From: Lentzea sp. NEAU-D7
GTDB lineage: Bacteria > Actinomycetota > Actinomycetes > Mycobacteriales > Pseudonocardiaceae
Direction of reading: 5' to 3'
Assembly: GCF_026242055.1 (NCBI RefSeq)
Contig: NZ_JAPJDL010000036.1
Coordinates: forward strand, 1 to 64,000
Length of the DNA stretch: 64,000 nucleotides
A program made the translations under genes and the position numbers. Positions 32,771-41,213 of the stretch are shown here, in pieces. The notes beneath the pieces are model-generated. The model ran no database searches. It saw only the letters and a list, made by a program, of their open reading frames with translations, and was not told the origin of the DNA. The first letter of the stretch is position 1. Every line of letters begins with the position of its first letter.

Positions 32771-34819
32771 ATGAGCTGGGAAAACAATAGTCCTGCGCGG
32801 CTTGGCACGGCAGCGGAGGTCGAGGCCGTCGTCGGCCGTCCGGCGTCGATGATCATGGCGAAGCAGCTCGGCGCGCTCGACGAGGGATGCGTGGACCTGC
32901 TCGCGCGCAGCCCGATCGCCGGGTTCGGCTACCGGGGTGCGGACGGCGTGAGCAGGACGACGTTCGTCGGCGGCACACCGGGTTTCGCGCGGGTGCACTC
33001 GCCGTCGCGGATCTCGTTCGCCCTGTGCGAGGAGGCCGACGGCCCGGCGTCTCTGGTCTTCCTCCTGCCGGGGGTCGGGGAGACCCTGCGGGTCAACGGT
33101 GTCGCGCGCGGTGGCGGCTTCGACGTGGCCGAGGTGTACGTCCACTGCGCCCAGGCGGTCCTGCGTTCCGGGCTGTGGCGACCGCCGGGTGACACGCCGG
33201 TCGCTCCCGAGGTCGGTGACGGTCCGCTCGCGCTGCCCGGTGTCGCGGACTTCCTGGCGGCAGCGCCGTTCCTGGTCTTGTCCACATGGGACTCCGGCGG
33301 CGGCAGCGACACCAGTCCGCGCGGAGACCAGCCTGCGGTCGCGCGGATCGTGGACGGCCGCACGCTCCTGATCGCCGACCGGCGCGGCAACAGGCGCGCC
33401 GACACGCTGCGCAACCTGCTGGAGGACGACCGGCTCTCGTTCGCCGCGCTCGTACCGGGACGCACCGGCGTCCTGCACGTCCGGGGCCGGGCGGCGATCA
33501 CCGTGGACCCCGGTTTGCTGGAACCGCTGGCGTTGCGCGGAACGCCGCCGCACGCCGCATTGCTCGTCGACGTCGAAGACGCCGACCTGAGTGCGAACGA
33601 CGCGGTGGCACGAGCCCGGTTGTGGACCTCGGCCACCCCCGGCGACGTGCCCGACCTGATGGCGCTGGCGAGCCGGCACCTGGCCGCGAACTCCACGAGC
33701 GGCGGACTTCGCGGCTTCTTGCTGAAGATCGCGAGCAGGATCCCCTCGCGCTGGATGCGGGCGGTCGTCGACGTCGCCTACCGCTCGGGTCTGCGCAAGG
33801 AGGGCTACGAGGTCGCGGCCGTCCAGCCCCCTGCCGCGACCGAGGATCCGCTGCGGGAGGTGCGCGTCGCCGAGGTGCGCCACGAGACACCGAGCGCCGT
33901 GACGCTCGTGCTGGAGGACGACCGGCCGTTCGAGTTCCGGCCCGGCCAGTTCTTCACGCTCGTCGCCGACGTCGATGGCGGCCAGGTGCGCAGGCCCTAC
34001 TCGGCCTCGTCGGCGCCGGGGTCGCGGCGGCTGGAGGTCACGGTCAAGCAGGTGGGCCGGTTCTCCCGGCACGTCCGCACGCTCGTGGCCGGCGACCGGC
34101 TGTTCGTGCGCGGTCCGTCGGGCACGTTCCACGCGGAGCCCGGCCACGAGGTGGTGCTGCTCGCGGCGGGAAGCGGCGTCACGCCGATGATGAGCATCAT
34201 CCGCACAATGCTCGCCGAGCCTGGCGACCGCGTCTTCCTGCTCTACAGCAACAAAACCGCGGAGGAGACCATCTTCGCCGCCGAGCTCGCGAGGCTGGTG
34301 GAGCAGCACCCCGGCCGGCTCGCCGTCACGCACGTGCTGACCTCCCGCGATGGACGGCTCGACGGCCCGCGGATCCGGAACTGGGCGGCCGGCCTCGGGC
34401 TGTCGTCCACCGCGCGGTTCTACCTCTGCGGTCCGGAACCCCTGATGGACACGGCGCGGCAGGCACTGGACGAGCTGGGCGTCCCCGGCGACCGCGTGCA
34501 CGCCGAGAGCTACACCAGTGCGTCGGCGGCAGCGGGATCCGCTGCACCGCAACGGATGCTCGTCCAGCGCGACGGGCGCGCTCTCGGCACGGCGGTGGTC
34601 GAGCCGGGCCAGACGTTGCTCGACGCCGGTCTCGCGGCCGGGCTGCCGATGCCCTACTCCTGCACGGTGGGCAGCTGCCACGAGTGCGTGGTGAAACTCC
34701 TCGCGGGCAAGGTCTCCCGGCAGCAGGAGGGCGGCGAGGTCCTCACGTGCACCAGCTCGCCACTGACCGACGTGACCCTGGCCGTGGGACCGTTCGACGA
34801 GAACGAACCCCAGGCCTGA
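32771..34819 (+). CDS. PNPOx-like/ferredoxin reductase/2Fe-2S fusion oxidoreductase
   Basis: This 682-residue protein joins several modules. Residues about 40-290 are a flavin split-barrel of the pyridoxamine-phosphate-oxidase kind (VADFLAAAPFLVLSTWDSGG). Residues about 350-590 are a ferredoxin-NADP reductase unit (RRPYSASSAP for flavin, LLAAGSGVTPMMSIIR for NAD(P)H, FYLCGPEPLMDTAR). Residues about 600-680 are a plant-type 2Fe-2S domain (YSCTVGSCHECVVK, then LTCTSS). Electrons could run from NAD(P)H via flavin to the cluster, with the barrel as a second redox site. The substrate is unknown. It is divergent from and probably repressed by the TetR protein. Confidence 0.85.
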   Translation: MSWENNSPARLGTAAEVEAVVGRPASMIMAKQLGALDEGCVDLLARSPIAGFGYRGADGVSRTTFVGGTPGFARVHSPSRISFALCEEADGPASLVFLLPGVGETLRVNGVARGGGFDVAEVYVHCAQAVLRSGLWRPPGDTPVAPEVGDGPLALPGVADFLAAAPFLVLSTWDSGGGSDTSPRGDQPAVARIVDGRTLLIADRRGNRRADTLRNLLEDDRLSFAALVPGRTGVLHVRGRAAITVDPGLLEPLALRGTPPHAALLVDVEDADLSANDAVARARLWTSATPGDVPDLMALASRHLAANSTSGGLRGFLLKIASRIPSRWMRAVVDVAYRSGLRKEGYEVAAVQPPAATEDPLREVRVAEVRHETPSAVTLVLEDDRPFEFRPGQFFTLVADVDGGQVRRPYSASSAPGSRRLEVTVKQVGRFSRHVRTLVAGDRLFVRGPSGTFHAEPGHEVVLLAAGSGVTPMMSIIRTMLAEPGDRVFLLYSNKTAEETIFAAELARLVEQHPGRLAVTHVLTSRDGRLDGPRIRNWAAGLGLSSTARFYLCGPEPLMDTARQALDELGVPGDRVHAESYTSASAAAGSAAPQRMLVQRDGRALGTAVVEPGQTLLDAGLAAGLPMPYSCTVGSCHECVVKLLAGKVSRQQEGGEVLTCTSSPLTDVTLAVGPFDENEPQA

Positions 34820-34821
34820 TT

Positions 34822-34894
34822 CGGGGTTCAGACCGCTGCGCCGGTGCCGAAACCCCGCGGGTGTTTCCCGTTCGGGCACGCAACGGGAAACACC
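34822..34894. terminator. Two hairpins after the fusion oxidoreductase gene
   Basis: The first hairpin pairs CGGGGTT (34822-34828) with AACCCCG (34851-34857). The second is perfect over 13 bases, GGTGTTTCCCGTT (34860-34872) with AACGGGAAACACC (34882-34894). There is no clear T-run, as often in high-G+C genomes. They probably end transcription before the HIT gene. Confidence 0.6.
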
Positions 34895-34931
34895 TCCCGT
34901 CGTCCAGGCGATCCGGCTGAAGGTGGGCGGC

Positions 34932-35300
34932 GTGACCGCCGCGAAGTACTGCGTCTTCTGCGACATCGGCGCCGGCAGAGCCCGGGCCGATGTCGTGCGT
35001 GAATGGCCCGACACCATCGCGATCCGCGCCGAGCCGGGGGTCAGCGCCGACGGCCACGTGCTCGTCATCCCCCGAGTGCACGTGGCCACCGCCCTCGACG
35101 ACTGCACGATCGCGGGAGTGGTGGCGTCCCGTGCCGCCCAGCTCGCGGTCGAGCTCGGCTGGGACGCCCTCAACATGATCGACAACGTCGGCCGGGCCGC
35201 TTCTCAGACCGTCATGCACTACCACCGGCACGTCGTCCGGAGGCGGGTGGGCGACGGCCTGTTGCTCCCCTGGCCACAGCAGGCGGGGGAGCAGGAGTGA
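34932..35300 (+). CDS. HIT-family protein
   Basis: A 122-residue nucleotide-binding protein of the histidine-triad family. The N-terminal YCVFCDIGAG carries the zinc-type Cys pair seen in many HIT proteins. The catalytic triad is in MHYHRHVVRR (H-x-H-x-H). Family members hydrolyse nucleoside phosphoramidates or dinucleotides. I chose GTG 34932 because GAAGG lies 9 bases upstream; GTG 34923 is too close to it. It stands alone between hairpins and a convergent gene that ends 13 bases away. Confidence 0.88.
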   Translation: MTAAKYCVFCDIGAGRARADVVREWPDTIAIRAEPGVSADGHVLVIPRVHVATALDDCTIAGVVASRAAQLAVELGWDALNMIDNVGRAASQTVMHYHRHVVRRRVGDGLLLPWPQQAGEQE

Positions 35301-35312
35301 GCCGGAGCTGAC

Positions 35313-35627
35313 TCAGCCCGGCAGCGGCAGCGAGGCCAGCGGGACGTGGTGCTGTCCCGCGTGGACGTCCCGGTCGCGCAGTCCGCCCTGGGGGACGGGC
35401 CGGGGGAACGAGATCTTCACGACGTTCAGCGCCGGGATCCGGAAGATCTGCACGTCCTCGGCGGGCACGGCGTACAGCCGGGCGATGGTCTCCTCGCTGA
35501 GCACCGCCGCCCGCGCGTACCCCGTCTCGTCGCGCAGGAACACCTCCATCGTCACCCAGAACGGCCCGGCGTTCTTGGAACGGACCTCCAGCGCGAGGTC
35601 GCCGAACGTCTGCGGGGACTCAGTCAT
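35313..35627 (-). CDS. DUF4387 family protein
   Basis: This 104-residue protein typically follows AtuA-type genes, as here. Recognisable stretches are RSKNAGPFWVTMEVF and IFRIPALNVVKISFPRP. The function is unknown; its constant pairing with the DUF1446 protein suggests a subunit of the same enzyme. It starts 8 bases inside the end of that gene and ends the operon. Confidence 0.82.
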   Translation of the reverse strand: MTESPQTFGDLALEVRSKNAGPFWVTMEVFLRDETGYARAAVLSEETIARLYAVPAEDVQIFRIPALNVVKISFPRPVPQGGLRDRDVHAGQHHVPLASLPLPG

Positions 35628-36990
35628 GGGCGGGGGCCTTCCGGTGCTCGATGCGGAACATCTCGGTGGGGGAGCGGGTGTCGACGACGTGGTGGAGCAC
35701 GAACTCGTAGACGGGGCCGCGCTCGGTCTCGGCGGGTGAGGTCGCGAACGCCAGGCTGGGCAGGTAGGCCATGTCCGGTGTCGGCAGGTGCAGCATCAGG
35801 GGGTTGGCGACCTTGGCCACGGCGGTCGCGAGCTCCTGGGTCTGGGCGCGGACCAGGAGCATGACGCCGATCTCGCGGGGCGGCCGGCTCGCCGGGTCGA
35901 GCTCGCCCAGCACGGCGTCGTAGCCGTAGCGGCGCAGGTCGAACGAGTACCGCGTGCCGTCCAGGCCGAGGGTCTGCGCGACACGTCCGGTGAAGACCTC
36001 GACGAACAGGTCGGTCCACGCCTCGATGTTCGCGAGGATGTGCTCGTCGCGGATCGCGGTGAACGACATCGTCTCGTAGCCGGTGATCCTGGCGCCCTCC
36101 AGCTTCACCGTGTGCTGGGCGGCCGGGTGGAACAGCGAGCCCTCGACGCGGACGCGCCGGTCGTCGAGTGCGGTGTAGGTGGCCGCCTCGACGTCGAGTT
36201 CGCCCGCGGGTTCGCGCATCCGGAACGGGTTCACCGTCTCGTAGAGCATGTGCGCCGCGACGGAGATGGGCGTGCAGGCGGCGTCGGGGTCGAGCGGCTC
36301 GATGGTGAAACCGGTCTGGTCGATCGTGGCGAGCACACCGCCCGTGCGGGGGTTCGTCGTGCACTGCCCACCGCATTCGACGATCTTCGCCGCGTGCCAG
36401 ACCGGTCCGGCCGGCATGCCCATCATCAGCGGGTACGCGGCGGCGACAGCGGTGTCGGTGGCCCGGCCGGCGAGCACCACGTCGGCGCCGCCGCGCAGCG
36501 CCTCCTCGATCGGTTCGTGGCCCATCATCCCGACGACGTGGGTGCAACCCTCCACAGTGGCCTCGTCGAGGGCGGTGGCCGGGGCCAGCGGGTGCACCGC
36601 GCCCGCCCGCAGGCGTTCGTTCAGGAAACCGGCCTGCTGCTCGCTGTAGATCGTCGCCACGGCCAGGTCGAGTCCCTCCTCGCGCAGGAGGTCGTCGACG
36701 ATTCCGGCGACCCAGTCGACGCCCGAGTCGGTGCCGCTCGTGCCGCAGGACCCGACGATCAGCGGGATCCCGGCCCGTGCCGAGGCCCTCAGCAGGATCC
36801 GCAGGTCCCGGGCGACCGCGGCGGCGGTCGTCTTGGCGGTGCCCGACCCCAGGTAGTGCGGGCCGGAGTCGGTCGAGCCGGCGTCGACGGAGATGACGTC
36901 GGCACCGAGCTCGAGGCCGCGGTCCACTGTGGACTGCGTGAACCCGGCGCCGAGCATGCCCGTGGGGGACAGGACGCGGACGGCTTCCAT
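35620..36990 (-). CDS. AtuA-family (DUF1446) catabolic protein
   Basis: A 456-residue cytoplasmic protein of the acyclic terpene utilisation AtuA family. The N-terminus has GMLGAGFTQSTVDRG and DAGSTDSGPHYLGSG; VECGGQC and MREPAGELDVEAA are also family-like. AtuA is required for citronellol/geraniol breakdown in Pseudomonas, but its relatives occur in many catabolic operons and the reaction is not defined. ATG 36990 follows AGAAAGGA. It lies 19 bases after the transporter gene and overlaps the DUF4387 gene. Confidence 0.85.
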   Translation of the reverse strand: MEAVRVLSPTGMLGAGFTQSTVDRGLELGADVISVDAGSTDSGPHYLGSGTAKTTAAAVARDLRILLRASARAGIPLIVGSCGTSGTDSGVDWVAGIVDDLLREEGLDLAVATIYSEQQAGFLNERLRAGAVHPLAPATALDEATVEGCTHVVGMMGHEPIEEALRGGADVVLAGRATDTAVAAAYPLMMGMPAGPVWHAAKIVECGGQCTTNPRTGGVLATIDQTGFTIEPLDPDAACTPISVAAHMLYETVNPFRMREPAGELDVEAATYTALDDRRVRVEGSLFHPAAQHTVKLEGARITGYETMSFTAIRDEHILANIEAWTDLFVEVFTGRVAQTLGLDGTRYSFDLRRYGYDAVLGELDPASRPPREIGVMLLVRAQTQELATAVAKVANPLMLHLPTPDMAYLPSLAFATSPAETERGPVYEFVLHHVVDTRSPTEMFRIEHRKAPAHD

Positions 36991-37009
36991 TGGTGTCCTT
37001 TCTGCGTGG

Positions 37010-38266
37010 TCAGAGAGAAGTCGCGTGACGCCGGCTCAGCACGGAGACGCGCATGACCACCGCGGCGGCGATGGCGGCGAGCAGGGCGATGTCGAGGAGC
37101 ATGTAGCGCCACCCCGTGACGTCGACCATCGCGCCGACGAGGCCGGGGCCGGCGAACCCGCCCGCCGCCCAGCTCACCGTGTAGAGGCCCGTGTACACGC
37201 CGATCACGCGGGCGGACGGCGCCAGGTTCCACAGCACGACGGCCGCGTTGATCAGGAACCCGGACGCGCCGGCGGCGGCGACGCAGAAGGCCGCGACGGT
37301 GGCTGCGGGGGTCGGCACGACTGTGCCGAGGGCCAGCGCGCCTCCGAAGACGACCATGCCGATGGTCATCGTGCGGATGCGCCCGATGCGTTCGGCGAGC
37401 AGCGCCGCGGGGTAGGCGGCGGCGAGGAACGCGACGCCGCTGGGGAACGTCAGCGAACCGGCCGTGCCGCGCGACAGCCCGAGAGTCTCCATGCCGTACG
37501 GCGTGAACAGGGACCGGGACGAGAACCAGGCGGACGCGAACAGCAGGATCGCGACGACGACGAGGAGCCTGCTGCGGTCGTGATCGGCCACGATGTCCTT
37601 GACGACGTCGCGCAGCCGCACGGCCGGTTCGTCGGCGGAGTCCTCGGTGAGCGCGAGCTGGTAGGCCCGAGACCTGTTGTCCCGCACCCGCAGGACGAGA
37701 ACCGCGGTGCACGCCAGCATGAGCACGGCCGGGACGGTGAAGGCGAGCCTCGGGTGGTCGTCGACCAGCAACGCGCTGATGAGCGCGGACAAGATGACCG
37801 TGAGGCCGGACGCGATCTTGACCACCGCGTTGGCCCTGCCGCGCCGTTCCGGCTCGATGAAGTCGGGCAGCAGCGCCTGGGCGATCGGCTTGAAGCTGTT
37901 GCCCACCAGCGAGTACACGAAGATGACCGCGATCAGCGCCGGCAACGCCGTCGCGAGCGGGATCAGGGTGAACAGCACCGCGGCGAGCGGCATGCCGACC
38001 GCCAGGTAGGGGATCCGGCGGCCCCACCGCGTGCGGGTGTTGTCCGAGCGGTTCGCGATCCACGGCTGCACGAAGATGCCCAGCAGGTTGTCCATGCCCA
38101 TGAGCAGGCCGACGACGGCCGTGCTCGTGATGTGCTCGCGGAGCAGCGGCGGCACCTGGGAGTCGTAGAAGTCCCAGGTCGCCTCCTGCGCGAACACGGC
38201 CAGGGCGACGAAGAACGTGATGCGCCGGGCAAGCCGCCGATCCGCCGGCGTGGCGAGTGATGTCAC
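37010..38266 (-). CDS. MFS transporter
   Basis: This 418-residue protein has 12 predicted membrane helices. The motif-A-like loop after helix 2 (NRSDNTRTRWGRRIPYL) resembles the sugar-cation and SLC45-like branches. It probably imports the substrate that the AtuA/DUF4387 pair degrades. GTG 38266 follows GGAGG. It is the first gene of a three-gene operon and is divergent from a GntR regulator. A promoter with an operator in its spacer lies between them. Confidence 0.85.
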   Translation of the reverse strand: MTSLATPADRRLARRITFFVALAVFAQEATWDFYDSQVPPLLREHITSTAVVGLLMGMDNLLGIFVQPWIANRSDNTRTRWGRRIPYLAVGMPLAAVLFTLIPLATALPALIAVIFVYSLVGNSFKPIAQALLPDFIEPERRGRANAVVKIASGLTVILSALISALLVDDHPRLAFTVPAVLMLACTAVLVLRVRDNRSRAYQLALTEDSADEPAVRLRDVVKDIVADHDRSRLLVVVAILLFASAWFSSRSLFTPYGMETLGLSRGTAGSLTFPSGVAFLAAAYPAALLAERIGRIRTMTIGMVVFGGALALGTVVPTPAATVAAFCVAAAGASGFLINAAVVLWNLAPSARVIGVYTGLYTVSWAAGGFAGPGLVGAMVDVTGWRYMLLDIALLAAIAAAVVMRVSVLSRRHATSL

Positions 38267-38307
38267 GGAAGCCTCCGTTGGCTCTGGACTGCGTCACGGC
38301 CGGTTCA

Positions 38308-38336
38308 ACGTAGGATGCTATAGCAAAATGGTCAAG
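38308..38336 (-). promoter_or_regulatory. Promoter of MFS-AtuA operon with operator in spacer
   Basis: On the minus strand TTGACC (38336-38331), a 17-base spacer and TACGTT (38313-38308) form a strong SigA-type promoter. The spacer contains TGCTATAGCA (38316-38325), a perfect 10-base palindrome. The adjacent plus-strand gene encodes a GntR/FCD regulator, the likely ligand. GCAATAGC (38336-38343) is a related half-site. Confidence 0.65.
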
Positions 38337-38371
38337 CAATAGCTTCGCTGTTCGTCGTAGTATCTGTGCTC

Positions 38372-39091
38372 GTGACGGCCGACGAAGATCCCCGCGAGAC
38401 GCTCGCCGACCGCGCCTACCGCTCGGTCCAGGACGCCATCGCGGCCGGTGAGCTGGCGCCCGGCGAGAAGATCACCGAACGCGGGCTCGCCGAGCGGCTG
38501 TCGATGAGCCCGACGCCGGTGCGCGAGGCCATCCGCCGGCTGGAGCAGGACGGCCTGATCGAGAGGACGGGTCCGCGCACGGTCGTCGTCGCGGACATCG
38601 GCGCGTCCGCCGTCGAGGACCTGGCCGAGGTCGAGATCGCGCTGCGAGGCCTCATCGCCCGGTTCGCCGCCCGCCGCGCGAGCACGGCCCAGCTCGACGC
38701 GCTCGACGCCCTCCTCGACGAGGCCGACGACCTGCTGATCGTCATCAAGCAGCGCGACGCCGACGGACGGCCCGTCGAGAAGCACCTCAACGCGCTGCTG
38801 GACACCATGCAGCGGTTCAACGACGCCGTCGCGGCGTGCGCGGGCAACGCCGTCCTGGTCCGGCTCCTGGACCAGACGAGGGTGTTCACCCAGGCCGAAC
38901 GCCGCACCCGCACGGTCGAACGGGTCCTCGCGAACCACCAGTACGGCCTGGACCGCTACACGACCCACCGCTCCCTCGTCCGAGCCCTGCGCGCGGGCGA
39001 CTCGGCCGCCGCCGAACGGATCGCCCTCGACGACGTCCGCGGCGGGCTCGAGGACCTGCGGCGCGAACCCGGGCAGGTCTCCGCGCGCTGA
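38372..39091 (+). CDS. GntR-family regulator with FCD domain
   Basis: A 239-residue regulator. The winged helix at about residues 12-75 includes ITERGLAERLSMSPTPVREAIRRLEQDGLI. The C-terminal helical FCD domain usually binds an organic acid and a metal. GTG 38372 is used; GTG 38366 is equally possible. It is divergent from the MFS-AtuA-DUF4387 operon and is its likely regulator, with the substrate or an intermediate as effector. Confidence 0.9.
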   Translation: MTADEDPRETLADRAYRSVQDAIAAGELAPGEKITERGLAERLSMSPTPVREAIRRLEQDGLIERTGPRTVVVADIGASAVEDLAEVEIALRGLIARFAARRASTAQLDALDALLDEADDLLIVIKQRDADGRPVEKHLNALLDTMQRFNDAVAACAGNAVLVRLLDQTRVFTQAERRTRTVERVLANHQYGLDRYTTHRSLVRALRAGDSAAAERIALDDVRGGLEDLRREPGQVSAR

Positions 39092-39096
39092 GCGCG

Positions 39097-39123
39097 GTTT
39101 GCGGGGGCGGGCGGCACGGGTAC
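39097..39123 (+). promoter_or_regulatory. SigB/SigF-type promoter of DUF899 gene
   Basis: GTTT (39097-39100), 17 bases, GGGTAC (39118-39123). It begins 6 bases after the GntR stop and 32 bases separate its -10 element from the GTG start, so the DUF899 gene appears to have its own stress promoter. Confidence 0.62.
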
Positions 39124-39154
39124 GCATCCCGGATCGGCCGGAAGGAGCGAGTCC

Positions 39155-39838
39155 GTGGAGACGCCACCCGTCGTGTCGCCCGAGGAGTGGGACGCGGCCC
39201 GCCAGGACCTGCTGCGCGAGGAGAAGGAACACACCCGCCAGAAGGACGCGCTGGCAGCGCGACGCCGCCGGCTGCCGCGGGTCCGCGTCGGGAAGCGGTA
39301 CACCTTCGGGGGACCGGAGGGGGACGTCGACCTGCCCGGCCTGTTCGCCGGGCGGCGCCAGCTGATCGTCTACCGGCACTTCTTCGAGCCCGGCGTTGCC
39401 GACTGGCCGGAAGGCGGCTGCAGCGGCTGCGCCATGTTCACCGACAACCTCGGCCACCTCGCCCACCTCAACGCCCGCGACGTCACGTTCGTGATGGTCT
39501 CCGCCGCTCCGCAGAAGGACATCAGTCGCTACCGCCACCGCATGGGCTGGGACGGCATCCCCTGGTACACGACCCGGGACGACTTCTCGGAGGACTTCGG
39601 CGTCGCCGAGTACTTCGGCCTCAACGTCTTCCTCCGCGACGGCGCCGAGGTCTGCCGCACCTACTTCACCAACGCGCGTTCCGCGGAGCAGATCGGCAAC
39701 GTCTGGAGCCTGCTCGACCTCACACCGCTCGGCCGCCAGGAGGAGTGGGAGGACTCGCCGCAGGGCTACCCGCAGGAGCCGCCGTACCGGTGGTGGCGCC
39801 GCCACGACGAGTACGGCACCGCCGAGGACGCCGGCTGA
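39155..39838 (+). CDS. DUF899 thioredoxin-like protein
   Basis: This 227-residue protein carries the DUF899 signature: a basic N-terminal helix, RQLIVYRHFFEPG, GGCSGCAMFTDNLGHLAHLN and FGLNVFLRDG. It has a thioredoxin fold with a C-x-x-C (CSGC). Function is not established; redox roles are usually proposed. GTG 39155 follows AAGGAG. Its stress-type promoter places it in the same likely regulon as the catalase and YbdK genes. Confidence 0.85.
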   Translation: METPPVVSPEEWDAARQDLLREEKEHTRQKDALAARRRRLPRVRVGKRYTFGGPEGDVDLPGLFAGRRQLIVYRHFFEPGVADWPEGGCSGCAMFTDNLGHLAHLNARDVTFVMVSAAPQKDISRYRHRMGWDGIPWYTTRDDFSEDFGVAEYFGLNVFLRDGAEVCRTYFTNARSAEQIGNVWSLLDLTPLGRQEEWEDSPQGYPQEPPYRWWRRHDEYGTAEDAG

Positions 39839-39897
39839 CCGGCGCCCACGAGGTTCCGGATCTCCGCCTGTAGGCTTCGCGCGGCAGACGCGAACGT

Positions 39898-39988
39898 CAA
39901 GCAGTCGGCGCATCGCAGTCCTTAGCTGCACGGCCAGGGTGACCGGTGAGATCACCGCGGTCCGTCGACCGTCGACTGCTTGAGGAGA
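39898..39988 (+). promoter_or_regulatory. Structured leader before the stressosome operon
   Basis: CAAGCAGTCG (39898-39907) and CGACTGCTTG (39973-39982) are perfect 10-base complements. The second arm ends exactly where the ribosome site GAGGAG (39983-39988) begins. A smaller hairpin (GGTGA/TCACC near 39938-39957) lies in the loop. If transcribed together, the arms would form a long-range stem next to the ribosome site of the first gene. No stress-type promoter is seen upstream. Confidence 0.4.
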
Positions 39989-39993
39989 ACTGA

Positions 39994-40845
39994 GTGACTG
40001 CGGACGCAGGGCACGCCCAGAACCTGTCCGACCTGATGCGGACCAACGCGGAGCCCTTGATCGAGAAGTGGGTGGACGCGGTCGCGGCGCTGCTGCGCGG
40101 ACGGTCGACGCGAACGGAGCTCGAACGGGACTTCAGGGAGTTCTTCGCGGCGCTGCTGCCCCTGGTGGGCCACGACGGCCGGGACATCAGCGGCCGGGAG
40201 TTCGGCGACATGCGCTCGTTGCTGGACGAGTACTCGCGCGCCAGGGTCCGGGCGGGCTTCACGCCGACCGAGACGGCGTCGAGCCTGTTCTCCCTGAAGC
40301 GCGTGGTCTTCGAGCTCACCGAGAACAGCGACGACCCGCAGGTGTACCGGCAGCAGACGGCCTTCTCCGGGCTGCTGGACGCGCTCGGGCTGCTGACCTT
40401 CGAGTTCTACGCGCAGGCCCGTGACGAGATCATCCGGGAGCAGTCGGAGCAGCTCCTGGAGCTCACCACCCCGGTGGTGAAGATCTGGGAGGGCGTCCTC
40501 GCGGTGCCGCTGGTCGGCACCCTCGACTCGGCCCGCACCCAGGTGGTGATGGAGAAGCTGCTCGAAGCGCTGGTGGAGACCGGCTCCGAGCACGCGATCA
40601 TCGACATCACCGGTGTCTTCGCGGTCGACACCCAGGTCGCGCAGCACCTGCTCAAGACCGTGGTCGCGGCCCGGCTGATGGGCGCGGAGTGCATCGTGTC
40701 CGGCATCCGCCCGCAGATCGCGCAGACGATCGTGGCGCTCGGCATCGAGTTCGGCGACATCGTCACCAAGGCCTCCCTCGCCGACGCGCTGCGGCACGCA
40801 CTGCGCCGTGACGACGTCGACGTCGTCCGCAGCCAGGCCCTCTGA
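39994..40845 (+). CDS. rsbR: RsbR-type stressosome protein
   Basis: A 283-residue protein with an N-terminal globin-like sensor region (about 1-140) and a C-terminal STAS domain (about 158-275). The STAS part reads like Bacillus RsbRA. The two kinase target sites are kept: Ser179 in LDSAR corresponds to T171, and Thr213 in AVDTQVAQH corresponds to T205, with the same 34-residue spacing. It should build the stressosome core with RsbS and be phosphorylated by RsbT. The signal is unknown. GTG 39994 follows GAGGAG. It is the first of seven overlapping genes. Confidence 0.9.
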   Translation: MTADAGHAQNLSDLMRTNAEPLIEKWVDAVAALLRGRSTRTELERDFREFFAALLPLVGHDGRDISGREFGDMRSLLDEYSRARVRAGFTPTETASSLFSLKRVVFELTENSDDPQVYRQQTAFSGLLDALGLLTFEFYAQARDEIIREQSEQLLELTTPVVKIWEGVLAVPLVGTLDSARTQVVMEKLLEALVETGSEHAIIDITGVFAVDTQVAQHLLKTVVAARLMGAECIVSGIRPQIAQTIVALGIEFGDIVTKASLADALRHALRRDDVDVVRSQAL

Positions 40846-41213
40846 TGGAACGCGTGCCGATTCTCAAGATCGGCGGCGTGCTGCTCGTCTCCATCCAGAT
40901 CGACCTGCAGGACCAGAGCGTGCTCGCTCTGCAGGAGGACCTGGCGGAGAAGATCTGCGCGACCGGCGCCCACGGCGTGGTCATCGACATCTCGGCGGTC
41001 GAGATCGTCGACTCGTTCATCGGGCGGATGTTCGCCACGATCGCGTCCATCTCCCGCCTGTTCGACGCGGACACCGTCGTGGTGGGCATGAGGCCGGCGG
41101 TGGCGATCACGCTGGTGGAGCTCGGTCTCACTCTGGGTGGTGTGCGCACGGCGCTCGACCTCGAACGCGGGATGAAGATCCTGGGACAGCTCGGTCGCGG
41201 ACGGGACTTCTGA
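40845..41213 (+). CDS. rsbS: RsbS-type STAS antagonist
   Basis: This single-STAS-domain protein has 122 residues. VVIDISAVEIVDSFIGRM contains Ser57, equivalent to the phospho-acceptor Ser59 of Bacillus RsbS. Unphosphorylated RsbS holds RsbT in the stressosome; phosphorylation releases it. The ATG overlaps the rsbR stop by one base (TGATG), and its own stop overlaps the rsbT start the same way. Confidence 0.92.
   Translation: MERVPILKIGGVLLVSIQIDLQDQSVLALQEDLAEKICATGAHGVVIDISAVEIVDSFIGRMFATIASISRLFDADTVVVGMRPAVAITLVELGLTLGGVRTALDLERGMKILGQLGRGRDF

Noticed and set aside
32081..35185. Very long open frame on the minus strand (over 1000 codons) across tetR and the fusion oxidoreductase gene
   Set aside because: Only its 3' fifth is the TetR gene. 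The rest is antisense to a well-supported oxidoreductase and has Arg/Gly/His-rich shadow composition.
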